Shown here piece by piece: positions 26,202 through 33,879 of a stretch of DNA of 43,842 nt (its first letter is position 1; every line of letters starts with the position of its first letter). The notes beneath the pieces are model-generated. The model was not told the DNA's origin, did no database searches, and was given only the letters and a program-made list of their open reading frames with translations. The stretch covers positions 1 through 43,842 of the forward strand of contig CAZMUN010000006.1 in the NCBI GenBank assembly GCA_964569815.1, given 5' to 3'. The position numbers and the translations under genes were made by a program. The DNA comes from CAZMUN01 sp964569815. GTDB lineage: Archaea > Iainarchaeota > Iainarchaeia > Iainarchaeales > GCA-2688035.

Positions 26202-26960
26202 CTATTGCCCCCTTAAAAAGGCAGGCGTCCTGCTCCTAATGTAAAAAAGCACACTCAAATCCAGCACAGGAAACGCTACCGTAATTATCAAAAAAAGCTG
26301 CGCTGCAGTGAAACTCATGCTTAATACAACGGAACCCACTATTGCAAAGCTTTGGAACAATGCTGGAACTATTGCGGAAACCGCTATGAACAACAGGCTT
26401 CCGACAACCATTTTGCCTGAAAAAAGCTTTGCCTCAACCTTCTGCCTTGCCAGAACCTCTGAAGCAATCCTTTTAACAGCCTCGCCTGCCCCCTTTTCAT
26501 GGCCCTGCTCAAAGGCTGCTGAAAGCTGCATCATGGCCCTTTTCACAAGCGAGCTTTCAATCCTTTCCGAAAAATGCCTTAAGGCATCCTGCACCGAAGA
26601 GCCGTGCCTTTCTATTTCAAAAACAGTTCTCCTGAATTCTTTTGCACAAGAACCTTTTCCCTTTCCAGCGTTTTTCAAACCCCTTTCAAACTCCACTCCC
26701 AGGTTCAGTTCTATAGCAATGCCCATAAGGCACAATGGCAGGCCTGCCTCAACAAGGCCAGCATGCCTTTTCCTTTCAAGCAAGGGCCAGTACAGGAAGC
26801 CAAGGAACGAAGGAAAAAAGCACGCAATTCCAACAACGCCGCTGAACAGCAAGTCTTCCAGAAAAACCCCTGCCAAAAACCAAAAACCCAGGGCAGCCAA
26901 AGCGCTTTTTTTCAAAGCCTGCTCGGCTTCCTTTCCTTTAAACAAGTCCGCCAAATTCAT
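26202..26960 (-). CDS. T2SF/TadB-type platform membrane protein (second pilus locus)
   Basis: A 252-residue protein with membrane segments near 20-65 and 165-245 and a T2SF-like cytoplasmic helical domain between them (KEFRRTVFEIERHGSSVQDA; MQLSAAFEQGHEKGAGEAVK). It is the smaller partner of the adjacent 306-residue protein; a TadB/TadC pair beside an ATPase is the usual minimal assembly platform. It starts 32 bases after the ATPase stop. No pilin-like gene accompanies this set in the window. Confidence 0.87.
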   Translation of the reverse strand: MNLADLFKGKEAEQALKKSALAALGFWFLAGVFLEDLLFSGVVGIACFFPSFLGFLYWPLLERKRHAGLVEAGLPLCLMGIAIELNLGVEFERGLKNAGKGKGSCAKEFRRTVFEIERHGSSVQDALRHFSERIESSLVKRAMMQLSAAFEQGHEKGAGEAVKRIASEVLARQKVEAKLFSGKMVVGSLLFIAVSAIVPALFQSFAIVGSVVLSMSFTAAQLFLIITVAFPVLDLSVLFYIRSRTPAFLRGQ

Positions 26961-26992
26961 TCAAACCAGTTCCCTTTTTTCCAACTGCCCTT

Positions 26993-28369
26993 TCAAGCCA
27001 TTTCCTTACCTGCCGCCTTTTCAAACTCTTTGGCCTTTTCCTCCAAGGCTTTTTCAAACCCTTTTCTTGTAAAGCCAAAGCACCTTGAAGCCTTTTCAAA
27101 AACCTTTTCGCTTTCCCCAACCCTTTTCAAAACGCCTTTGCCGTAATCGTACCCAAAAACAGGCTCTGCCACAAGGCAGCCGTTCACTGCCTTCAGTTCA
27201 GCTGCTTCCACAACACGCCTCAACTCTTTCACTTCATTACCAAAGGCCTTATTCCACCTTCTCTGCACAAGAACCAAGTCCAATGCAGCCAGGTCCTGCT
27301 CCAAAACGCCAAGGCATCTCATCCTGTTCACTGCATCCACTACGCTTTGGCCGTGAAAAGTGGCATAGCTGCCCTTTCCCTGGCCTGCCAAAAGCGTGTC
27401 CACAAAGGCAGCCACCTCCTTACCGCTTCTGACTTCGCCGACCACAATGCGGTCAGGCCTCATCCTAAGGCTTTCCACTATAAGGTCCTGCATTGCAAAC
27501 CCCTGGTCTTTCACAACATTAAGCCTTACAAAATGCTTTTGCTCTGGCCTCAATTCAGGTGTCTCTTCAACCAAAACAAGCCTTTCATCTTTTGGGACAA
27601 AGGAAAGCAGTGTATTCAAGCTGCTTGTTTTTCCAGAGCCAGTGTTTCCCACAATCAAAAGCGAGCAATCGCACTGCAACGCAATTTCCAAAAAAGCCAT
27701 GAGTTCCGCGGAAAAAGTGCTGTTTTCAACCAAATTGCGTGGAGAAAAAGGCCTTTTTTTGAACTTTCTTATTGTAAGGGCTGGCCCTGAAAAAGAAACA
27801 GGGCTAATTGCCGCGCTCAGCCTGCTGCCGTCTGGCAGCACGGCATTCAAAACAGGGCTGTTCAACGAAAGCCTTCTCCCTGAACACCTGGCCATTTTGT
27901 TCACCAAGTCCTTTACATAGCTTGCCTTCTTGAAAAAAAGGTTGGTTGCAAGCCAGCCATGCCTTCTGTGAAAAACAAAAACAGGTTTTGGGGCCAAGCC
28001 AATTGCCGCAATTTCCTCCAAGTCATCGCATTCAAGCAAAAACTGCATTGGCCCAAAGCCAAAGACCTCGCGCTCAAGCAAAAGCTGGAGGTATTTCACC
28101 TGCTCCCTGCCAAGCAAAACAAGGTTCTCAAAGCAGTATTCCTTGAAAAATGCGGCCAGCTTCCCTTTATCAATATTGCCTGCCTTTTTCCTAAAAAGCC
28201 CTGCACAGGCCTGAATCAAATGCTCTTCCTGCATTGAAAGGCTTGGAATTCCCTTAATGCAGTAGTTTTTCCTTCCGTCCCTGCATTCAATGACCAAAAA
28301 ATTTGGCCCTGCTTCAAGAATTTCGCCCTCCACAGGCTTCTCTATTTTCCAGCCCAGGTCTTGCTCCAT
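26993..28369 (-). CDS. Type II/IV secretion ATPase (second pilus locus)
   Basis: This 458-residue ATPase would drive the two T2SF proteins downstream. It has all core motifs: Walker A GNTGSGKTS (241-249), acidic box LVEETPEL (about 266-273), Walker B region DRIVVGEVRSGKE (about 306-318) and a histidine box around TFHG (about 337-340). Its length is normal for TadA/VirB11-like archaeal ATPases, unlike the 758-residue paralogue at 281. A TATA box (GCTTTAAATC, 28396-28405) lies about 31 bases upstream. The two ATPases differ strongly outside the core, so they look like separate systems rather than a recent duplication. Confidence 0.94.
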   Translation of the reverse strand: MEQDLGWKIEKPVEGEILEAGPNFLVIECRDGRKNYCIKGIPSLSMQEEHLIQACAGLFRKKAGNIDKGKLAAFFKEYCFENLVLLGREQVKYLQLLLEREVFGFGPMQFLLECDDLEEIAAIGLAPKPVFVFHRRHGWLATNLFFKKASYVKDLVNKMARCSGRRLSLNSPVLNAVLPDGSRLSAAISPVSFSGPALTIRKFKKRPFSPRNLVENSTFSAELMAFLEIALQCDCSLLIVGNTGSGKTSSLNTLLSFVPKDERLVLVEETPELRPEQKHFVRLNVVKDQGFAMQDLIVESLRMRPDRIVVGEVRSGKEVAAFVDTLLAGQGKGSYATFHGQSVVDAVNRMRCLGVLEQDLAALDLVLVQRRWNKAFGNEVKELRRVVEAAELKAVNGCLVAEPVFGYDYGKGVLKRVGESEKVFEKASRCFGFTRKGFEKALEEKAKEFEKAAGKEMA

Positions 28370-28464
28370 TCAAATTTTTTGGAGAAAGGCCTGATTTAAA
28401 GCTTTTCAGGAATTCGTTGATTGCCAAAAACTCTTTTTTTTCCCTGAATGCCTTGCCACCAAAA

Positions 28465-28473
28465 CATTTAATA
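28465..28473 (+). promoter_or_regulatory. TATA box of the P-type ATPase gene
   Basis: CATTTAATA gives predicted initiation near 28495. That leaves a leader of about 20-25 bases with a GGTGG site (28511-28515) in front of the TTG at 28521. Confidence 0.45.
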
Positions 28474-28511
28474 GCAAAAAAGGCCTTTTCTCTACAAACC
28501 TGGAAAAAAGG

Positions 28512-31232
28512 GTGGTTTTGTTGCTTTGGCACAGCCTGCATTTGGAAGACGTTTTTGAGCAACTGGAGTCTGGAAAAAAGGGGCTTTCCTTTGACCAGGT
28601 TCATACCCGCCTAAAAAAGTTTGGCAAAAACGAGATTCGCATTGAGAAAAAGATTTCCCCTGTAAAGATTTTTCTCGCCCAGTTCAAAAGCTTTCTTATT
28701 TTGGTTCTGCTTGCGGCTGCAGGCATTTCGTTTGCAATGAGCTTTTTCTCCGGCTATGAGGAAAACCTTGTAAACGCGGTTCTTATTTTCATTATTGTAG
28801 TGCTTAACGGAGTCTTTGGCTTCTTTCAGGAGTTCAAGGCCGAGAAAAGCCTGGAGGCCTTGAAGAGAATGAGCCCAAGCAAGGCCATGGTTTTGCGCAA
28901 CAACCAAAAGCTTTCAGTTGACGCCTCAGAGGTTGTCCCAGGCGACGTAGTCTTTTTGGAGGCCGGTGAAAAGGTTCCGGCTGACGCAAGGCTGTTTGAG
29001 GCAAGAAACCTTCACTTGGATGAGTCCCTGCTTACAGGGGAAAGCGTTCCCATGTCGAAAAGAATTGCTTTGGTTGACCAGAACACGCCTCTTGCCGAGC
29101 GCAAGAACATGGTTTTCAAGAACACTGTGGTTACAAGCGGAACAGGGCTTGCTGTTGTCACAGACACAGGGCTTTTGACTGAGGTGGGAAAGATTGCGGA
29201 AAGGCTGCAGGGCTCGGAACAAAAGACAACGCCTTTTCAGGCCGAACTTGACAGCCTTGGCAAAAAAATCGGTTTCCTGGTTTTGCTTGTCGTGATTTTT
29301 GTTGCAGTAAACCAAATTATTTTCTTAAATGTAGAGGGCGGCCTTGTAGCCCGCGTCATAATAGTGTTTTTGACTGCCGTAAGCCTTGCCGTGGCAGCAA
29401 TTCCAGAGGGCTTGCCTGCTGTAGTCACTTGGAGCTTGAGCAGGGGCACGAGGTGCATGGCAAAAAAGAATGCTTTGGTGAGAAAGCTTGCAGCAGTTGA
29501 GGGCTTGGGGGATGTGGATGTAATCTGCACTGACAAGACCGCTACCTTGACAGAAAACAGGATGACTGTAACAAAGATTTTTTCCAACAGCAAAACGGTT
29601 TCGGTTTTGGGAACAGGCTATGACTTGGACGGCGACTTCGTGATGGGAAAGCTTAAAATCCATCCGGAAGAGTTTGAAATGATGCTCAAGGCAGGGGCTT
29701 TGTGCAACAATGCAAGCATTTCATTTGACGAGCAAAACAACCTGTCCTTTGTTGGGGACCCGACAGAGATAGCCTTTTTGGTTAGCGCAAGAAAAGCCGG
29801 CCTGAACGAGAACAGGCTTAACAATGCATTTCCGCGCGTAAACGAAGTGCCTTTTTCTTCTGTAAAAAAGCGGATGGTGACAGTGCACAGTGCTGGAAAC
29901 AAAAAGGCCCTGGTTTTCATGAAGGGTGCGCCGGAAGTTGTTTTGGAGCACTGTTCAAAGATTCTTCTGCAGGGAAAAGAGGTTCCTTTGACTAAAAAGC
30001 ACAAGGAAAAGGTTTTGGCAAAAAACCGGGAGTTTGCTGAGCAGGCTTTGCGTGTTCTTGGCTTTGCCTACAAGAAAGCCTCTGATTCGAAAAGCAGGAA
30101 GGGCCTTGAAAAAGAGCTCGTGTTCTTGGGCTTGCAGGCAATGATTGACCCGCCGAGGAAAGAGGTAAAGCAAAGCATTGCAGAATGCAGGCAAGCAGGA
30201 ATCCGCGTGGTAATGGTTACAGGCGACAATGTTTTGACTGCAAAGGCCATTGCGGAACAGCTTGGTTTGGGAAAAGAGGCAATGGACGGCAACCAGGTGC
30301 ATGCCCTTTCAGACCAAAAGCTTAAGGAAGAGGTTGAAAGGGTAGGCGTTTTTGCAAGGGTTTCTCCTAGCGCAAAGCTTCGCATCCTGAAATGCCTTCA
30401 GTCGAACGGCCATGTTGTTGCCATGACCGGTGACGGAGTAAATGACGCGCCCGCATTGCACAGTGCCGATGTCGGCGTTGCAATGGGCCAGCGTGGCACA
30501 GATGTTGCTCGCGAGGCTTCTGACATAATTCTTTTGGATGACAACTTTAGCACAATAAAGGAAGCTGTTAAAGAGGGCAGAAAAATCTTTGACAACATCC
30601 GCAAGTTTGTCAACTACCTGCTTACCTGCAACGTTGCCGAGGTTTTGGTCGTTTTCGTTGTTTCCTTTTGGGGGCGGGCCGCGCTTTTGCCGGTGCAGCT
30701 TTTGTGGATAAACCTTTTAACAGACGGGCCGCCGGCCCTTGCCCTTGGAGTCGACCCAGGAAACGAGAACATCATGAAGCGAAAGCCAAAGAAAAAAGGC
30801 GAGGGCGTCATAAACAAAAGGCTTTCTTACCTCATTGGCGCAATCGGAATCTGGATTACGGTTTTGCTTGTAACCATTTTCTTCATCGGCCTTGAATACG
30901 GTGGCTTTGTTTTGGCCCAAACAATGGTTTTCACCGGCTTCATTTTGTTCGAGTTTGTGCGGATTGCCGTTATCAGGCACCAGGAGGGCCTTGGCTTTTT
31001 CCAGAACAAGTGGCTAATTTACGCCATTGGAATTTCGCTGGTTATGCAGCTTGCACTCCTTTACACCCCTTTGGGTGGCTTTTTCTCCCTGACAAGCCTT
31101 TCAAGCATAGGCTTTTCTGCCTTGGAACAATTCTTCTGGGGGACGCTTTTGGCTGGAATGGCTGTAAGCTGGGTTGGCGCAATAGCAATAACCAAAGCAG
31201 TTGTTTGGTTGACACCAAAGGAAAGCTTTTGA
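28512..31232 (+). CDS. P2A-type calcium-transporting ATPase with DKTATLT phosphorylation loop
   Basis: This membrane pump would export Ca2+ at the cost of ATP. The 906-residue protein (from GTG 28512; a TTG at 28521 after GGTGG is equally plausible) has the full P2 architecture: N-terminal cation domain, LTGES actuator motif, IPEGLPAVVT in M4, phosphorylation site D341, KGAPE nucleotide-binding motif, TGDN, and TGDGVNDAPAL hinge. Ca2+ site residues match SERCA: Glu in PEGLP, Asn and Glu in CNVAEVL (M5), Asn and Asp in NLLTDGPP (M6). The oddity is the phosphorylation loop, DKTATLT, where nearly all P-type ATPases have DKTGTLT. The rest of the enzyme is intact, so it is not an obvious pseudogene. 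Confidence 0.95.
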   Translation: MVLLLWHSLHLEDVFEQLESGKKGLSFDQVHTRLKKFGKNEIRIEKKISPVKIFLAQFKSFLILVLLAAAGISFAMSFFSGYEENLVNAVLIFIIVVLNGVFGFFQEFKAEKSLEALKRMSPSKAMVLRNNQKLSVDASEVVPGDVVFLEAGEKVPADARLFEARNLHLDESLLTGESVPMSKRIALVDQNTPLAERKNMVFKNTVVTSGTGLAVVTDTGLLTEVGKIAERLQGSEQKTTPFQAELDSLGKKIGFLVLLVVIFVAVNQIIFLNVEGGLVARVIIVFLTAVSLAVAAIPEGLPAVVTWSLSRGTRCMAKKNALVRKLAAVEGLGDVDVICTDKTATLTENRMTVTKIFSNSKTVSVLGTGYDLDGDFVMGKLKIHPEEFEMMLKAGALCNNASISFDEQNNLSFVGDPTEIAFLVSARKAGLNENRLNNAFPRVNEVPFSSVKKRMVTVHSAGNKKALVFMKGAPEVVLEHCSKILLQGKEVPLTKKHKEKVLAKNREFAEQALRVLGFAYKKASDSKSRKGLEKELVFLGLQAMIDPPRKEVKQSIAECRQAGIRVVMVTGDNVLTAKAIAEQLGLGKEAMDGNQVHALSDQKLKEEVERVGVFARVSPSAKLRILKCLQSNGHVVAMTGDGVNDAPALHSADVGVAMGQRGTDVAREASDIILLDDNFSTIKEAVKEGRKIFDNIRKFVNYLLTCNVAEVLVVFVVSFWGRAALLPVQLLWINLLTDGPPALALGVDPGNENIMKRKPKKKGEGVINKRLSYLIGAIGIWITVLLVTIFFIGLEYGGFVLAQTMVFTGFILFEFVRIAVIRHQEGLGFFQNKWLIYAIGISLVMQLALLYTPLGGFFSLTSLSSIGFSALEQFFWGTLLAGMAVSWVGAIAITKAVVWLTPKESF

Positions 31233-31234
31233 AT

Positions 31235-31801
31235 TCAGCTGATTGAAAAAGCCGAATAGTAAAGCAGGCCTGCACAGTCTCCCATTGTGAGAAGCATTGT
31301 TTCAACCATGGCCATCTGCTCTTGTGCGCCTGCCACCGAGCCCTCGACTTCCGCCGTTCCTGCTTCCAAGTCCACATTGACCCCTATTGGGTCAGATGGA
31401 ATTGAACATTCAGGGTCATCGCTTGTTTCAAGAGTGTATGAAACAAGGTATTTGCTTTCTTCAACCTGTTCCGCTGTTTTTTCAAGGCTTAGCTGGCATT
31501 TTTGTGACCATTCTTTTGCTTCGTTCAGCATCTGCTCTGCTTGGCCACGCATTTCAGGAGTTACTTCAGGGGCTGGGGAGCCTTGCCCTGCAGCCATTGT
31601 TTGCGCCATAGAGATATACTCGTCGGTGCTGCACTTCTCAATGTTTGCAATCCCATCAACCATTTTCTGCACAAGCCTTATTTCAGGCGTGTTGTCAGCC
31701 AAGGCAACGGCCTTTGCTTCCGGCGTCTGATTTGTGGGGCCAACGCACCCTGAAAAAACGAGAACCGAAACAAGGGCTGCTGCCAAAATTTTATAACGCA
31801 T
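31235..31801 (-). CDS. Putative lipoprotein
   Basis: A 188-residue exported protein with an N-terminal signal ending in a lipobox (MRYKILAAALVSVLVFSGC), so it is likely lipid-anchored at the cysteine. The mature part is helical and acidic (ITEKMVDG-like stretch, IEKCSTDEY, LNEAKEWSQKCQLSLEK) with four further cysteines, then a beta-rich end. I chose the ATG at 31801 rather than a TTG at 31810: the TATA box (CATTAAATACC, 31826-31836) lies about 30 bases upstream of it and the signal then begins MRYK. It is convergent with the calcium ATPase and ends 3 bases from it. No family recognised. Confidence 0.75.
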   Translation of the reverse strand: MRYKILAAALVSVLVFSGCVGPTNQTPEAKAVALADNTPEIRLVQKMVDGIANIEKCSTDEYISMAQTMAAGQGSPAPEVTPEMRGQAEQMLNEAKEWSQKCQLSLEKTAEQVEESKYLVSYTLETSDDPECSIPSDPIGVNVDLEAGTAEVEGSVAGAQEQMAMVETMLLTMGDCAGLLYYSAFSIS

Positions 31802-32004
31802 TTCAGGCAATATTATCCCTTAAAGGTATTTAATGGTAACGCCTTAAGACGCCTGATAAAACAGTTTCATACTTGTGTTCCATCGCAGATGGGGGGGCCT
31901 ATTCGGTGCACTCGGTCGCAAACGAGCAGCTTCAAAGATTCAAAAAAGCCTTTTTCTTTTCGCGCAAAAGCCTTGGGAAAACAAGGAACCTTTTGGGTGT
32001 GCCG

Positions 32005-32103
32005 TCTTCGCCTTCGGCTTGATGGCATTAGCCCCCCAGAGATTCGAACAGCCGCAAACCCGGCTGGTGTTGCAAGAGGCTATCTTCGCCTTTGGCTCGA
32101 TAG
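32005..32103. repeat. Imperfect tandem duplication beside the tRNA gene
   Basis: TCTTCGCCTTCGGCTTGATGG (32004-32024) recurs as TCTTCGCCTTTGGCTCGATAGG-like sequence at 32083-32103. The flanking tRNA 3' end also recurs (32029-32049 versus 32128-32148). The copies are 79-99 bases apart, so part of the tRNA 3' end and its flank was duplicated and then diverged. The gene-free stretch 31802-32127 holds this duplication, the lipoprotein promoter and nothing else I can identify. Confidence 0.6.
32029..32082 (-). pseudogene. Degenerate tRNA-like element (duplicated tRNA-Gln 3' end)
   Basis: On the minus strand the 3' part, GTTCGAATCTCTGGGGGGCT, differs from the end of the neighbouring tRNA-Gln in one base (C to G). 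A 7-base acceptor-like stem can form between TAGCCTC (32082-32076) and GGGGCTA (32035-32029), and a 5-base hairpin AGCCG/CGGCT sits in the middle. There is no D-arm and no proper T-stem, so it is about 54 nt and probably non-functional as a tRNA. It is most simply a partial duplication of the tRNA 3' end. Confidence 0.5.
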
Positions 32104-32127
32104 GTTTCTTCACATAAAAAAAGGTGA

Positions 32128-32236
32128 TAGCCCCGCAGAGATTCGAACTCCGGTCTCGAGCTCCAGGGGCTCGCATCCTTATGACAGGAAGCAGAATTTA
32201 AGGTACTGTTTCCTTTGGCCACTAGACGACGGGGCT
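32128..32236 (-). tRNA. tRNA-Gln(CTG) with a 36-base intron in the D-loop
   Basis: The exons give a 73-nt tRNA: acceptor AGCCCCG/CGGGGCT with discriminator A, D-stem GTCT/GGAT-type, anticodon stem CGAGC/GCTCG with loop CCCTGGA (anticodon CTG, 32166-32164), T-arm CGGAG/CTCTG with loop TTCGAAT. CCA is not encoded. Between GGCCA (ending 32216) and AGGATG (from 32179) lie 36 extra bases that fold into a splice motif: bulge CAA, four-base helix TGGC/GTCA, bulge TAA, inner stem AGGAA/TTCCT. Cutting each bulge after its second base restores a normal D-loop. Position 33 is C instead of the near-universal T. The gene starts 2 bases after the homing endonuclease stop codon. Confidence 0.88.
32180..32215 (-). 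other. tRNA intron (bulge-helix type) within the D-loop
   Basis: The intron is 36 bases. The inner hairpin pairs AGGAA with TTCCT and, after one A/C mismatch, CAG with CTG, closing an 11-base loop. The central helix TGGC/GTCA is four base pairs with one G-T wobble. The outer side is an internal loop (AG facing TAA) leading into the D-stem, so the motif is a relaxed bulge-helix-loop form rather than a full bulge-helix-bulge. The archaeal tRNA splicing endonuclease would remove it. Confidence 0.75.
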
Positions 32237-32238
32237 AT

Positions 32239-32939
32239 CTACGAAATTGATTTACATAAGGTTTTTAGTCTTTTCCGCTTTGCTGGATGTTTGAATCCAA
32301 TGTTTTTGGAGAAAGCCAATATGCCTGCTTTTGAGTGTATTACAATAGAATAAAGCGGTTTGCAGTCTTTTTTAACCCATTTATAGCAATGGTTGCTTAT
32401 TCTAAATTTTTCAAAAATTTTTTCAAGCTCTTCAACAATTTCCTTGCTTGTGCTTGCAAATTTTACTGTCCTATTTGAAATAATTACGGTTCCGTCCCGC
32501 CAAGCATCCGTCTCCCAGAATTACTCCAATTAGGTATGCAAGTTCTTCGGTAGCCCTTTTTGGAAATCTTATTTTGTGCGGGGAATACCTACAACTAAGA
32601 TAAATTTCTTTTGCATTAGTTTTATCTTCCACGTTGGATTTTATAGTGCTTTCTTCTAAAATCTTTTNNNNNNNNNNNNNNNNNNNNNNNNNNNNNNNNN
32701 NNNNNNNNNNNNNNNNNNNNNNNNNNNNNNNNNNNNNNNNNNNNNNNNNNNNNNNNNNNNNNNNNNNCTGATGGCCCTTCTTTAAGTCTAGTGTATTTAA
32801 CCTTCAACAGATTACAGGCTCTTGCTGGGCCACCCGAGGAAAAAATCAGTTGTTTTATTTCTTCTTCTAAACAATTTACATATATTCCATTTAATAGCTC
32901 GCCTTTCCTTAATTCAAAAATAGAAAAAGCTTCTTCCAT
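32239..32939 (-). pseudogene. LAGLIDADG homing endonuclease gene, broken by an assembly gap and a frameshift
   Basis: Three pieces in order belong to one reading: an N-terminal piece MEEAFSIFELRKGELLNG... ending LKEGPS (32939-32768); after the N-gap, KILEESTIKSNVEDK... to RATEELAYLIGVILGDGCLA (32665-32500); and, after a +1 shift in a G-rich run near 32491-32501, DGTVIISNRTVKFASTSKEI... to a TAG at 32241-32239. AYLIGVILGDG is the LAGLIDADG active-site helix with its acidic residue, and the following strand/helix pattern is typical of the family. A TATA-like GTTTAAAAAC lies about 25 bases before ATG 32939. The stop is 2 bases before the tRNA-Gln gene. The frameshift could be a sequencing error or real decay. 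Confidence 0.8.
32668..32767. other. Assembly gap of 100 N
   Basis: A run of exactly 100 N lies inside the homing endonuclease gene. A round 100 usually marks a gap of unknown size, so the missing protein segment may be shorter or longer than 33 codons. Confidence 0.98.
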
Positions 32940-33006
32940 TTAGCAATATATGTCTGGCGTTTTTAAACTAACTTGAGATGGCGGATTTCCGGTAATAGAT
33001 TCTGCT

Positions 33007-33702
33007 TCATTTCCCAAAATTCCTTTTCCTTGCCTCAAAGTCCTGTATTGCGTTGTCCAAATCATGCCGTGTGAATTCAGGCCAGTAGTGCTTGCAAAAG
33101 TAGAGTTCCGAGTAAGCGCCTTGGAATGGCAGGAATCCTGAAAGCCTTTGCTCGCCGCTTGTTCTCACTATGAGGTCTGGGTCCATTACGTCGGAGTAAA
33201 GGTATTTTGAGAAAAGGCTTTCGTCGACTTTTTCCAACTCCACTTTTCCCTGCGTTGCATCCAGTGCAAGCTTTTTTGCCGCATCCGTGATTTCTGCGCG
33301 GCCGCTGTACCCCAATGCAAGGCTGATTGTCCTTTTTTTGAATCCTGCTGTGCTTTCTTCCGCGCCCTGTATCTTTTGGAAGAGCTTTTTTGGAAGCATG
33401 TCCAGCTTTCCAAAAAACTTAAGCCTTATCTGGTTTGCTTCAAAGTAGCCTGTTTTTTTCACCCTGTCCAGTTCACGGTCAAATATTTTAAACAAAACCT
33501 TTAGCTCTGTTCTTCTTTTCTGCATGTTTTCCAGTGAAAGCATCCAGAATGTTCCGGCTTTTATGTCGGGGTATTCTTCCAGCCAGTGCATTACGTCCCA
33601 GGCCTTTTTTGTGCCGACCTGGTAGGCTTTCAAAAAGTTTATTCCCTGGGTTCTTGCATAGCGCCTGTTCCCGTCAGGAATAAACGCAATGGATTCAAGC
33701 AT
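33007..33702 (-). CDS. uppS: Cis-prenyltransferase (UppS/decaprenyl diphosphate synthase family)
   Basis: The enzyme adds isopentenyl units in cis configuration to an allylic diphosphate, making the long polyprenyl lipid that carries sugars for N-glycosylation and surface polymers. The 231-residue length is normal. Motifs in order: FIPDGNRRYA near residue 7 (catalytic Asp at 10, Mg2+/substrate), LSLENMQKRR near 56, LALGYSGRAEI near 128, and DPDLIVRTSGEQRLSGFLP near 180-198 followed by YSELYF and WPEF. Archaeal enzymes often have a bare PDGNRR like this. Its neighbours are unrelated small genes, so it is probably a single-gene unit. Confidence 0.95.
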   Translation of the reverse strand: MLESIAFIPDGNRRYARTQGINFLKAYQVGTKKAWDVMHWLEEYPDIKAGTFWMLSLENMQKRRTELKVLFKIFDRELDRVKKTGYFEANQIRLKFFGKLDMLPKKLFQKIQGAEESTAGFKKRTISLALGYSGRAEITDAAKKLALDATQGKVELEKVDESLFSKYLYSDVMDPDLIVRTSGEQRLSGFLPFQGAYSELYFCKHYWPEFTRHDLDNAIQDFEARKRNFGK

Positions 33703-33846
33703 TTTTCATCGTTTCCTTTAAATCAGTCCATTTGCTGGGGCTTTATTAACTAAGCCCTGAACTCATTTAAAAAATTATGTGTGCCTTTTTTTGCTTGAAA
33801 CCCTTTGATGTTTGTAACAATTTCCTATTTTTTCGCTACAGCAATT

Positions 33847-33856
33847 CTTTTAAATC
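33847..33856 (+). promoter_or_regulatory. TATA box of the small coiled-coil gene
   Basis: CTTTTAAATC is centred 28 bases before ATG 33880, consistent with a leaderless transcript and with that ATG as the start. The stretch 33703-33846 shows nothing else beyond the uppS promoter region. Confidence 0.5.
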
Positions 33857-33879
33857 TGAAAAGCCTTTATATTCTGTTC

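Noticed and set aside
27000..28369. The two secretion ATPases as a recent duplication.
   Set aside because: They differ in length and are similar only around the core nucleotide-binding motifs, and their platform genes have different architectures.
31875..32353. Plus-strand open frames running across the tRNA gene (154 codons at 31889-32353).
   Set aside because: They read through the tRNA, its pseudo-copy and the 3' end of the homing endonuclease on the other strand, which are better supported.
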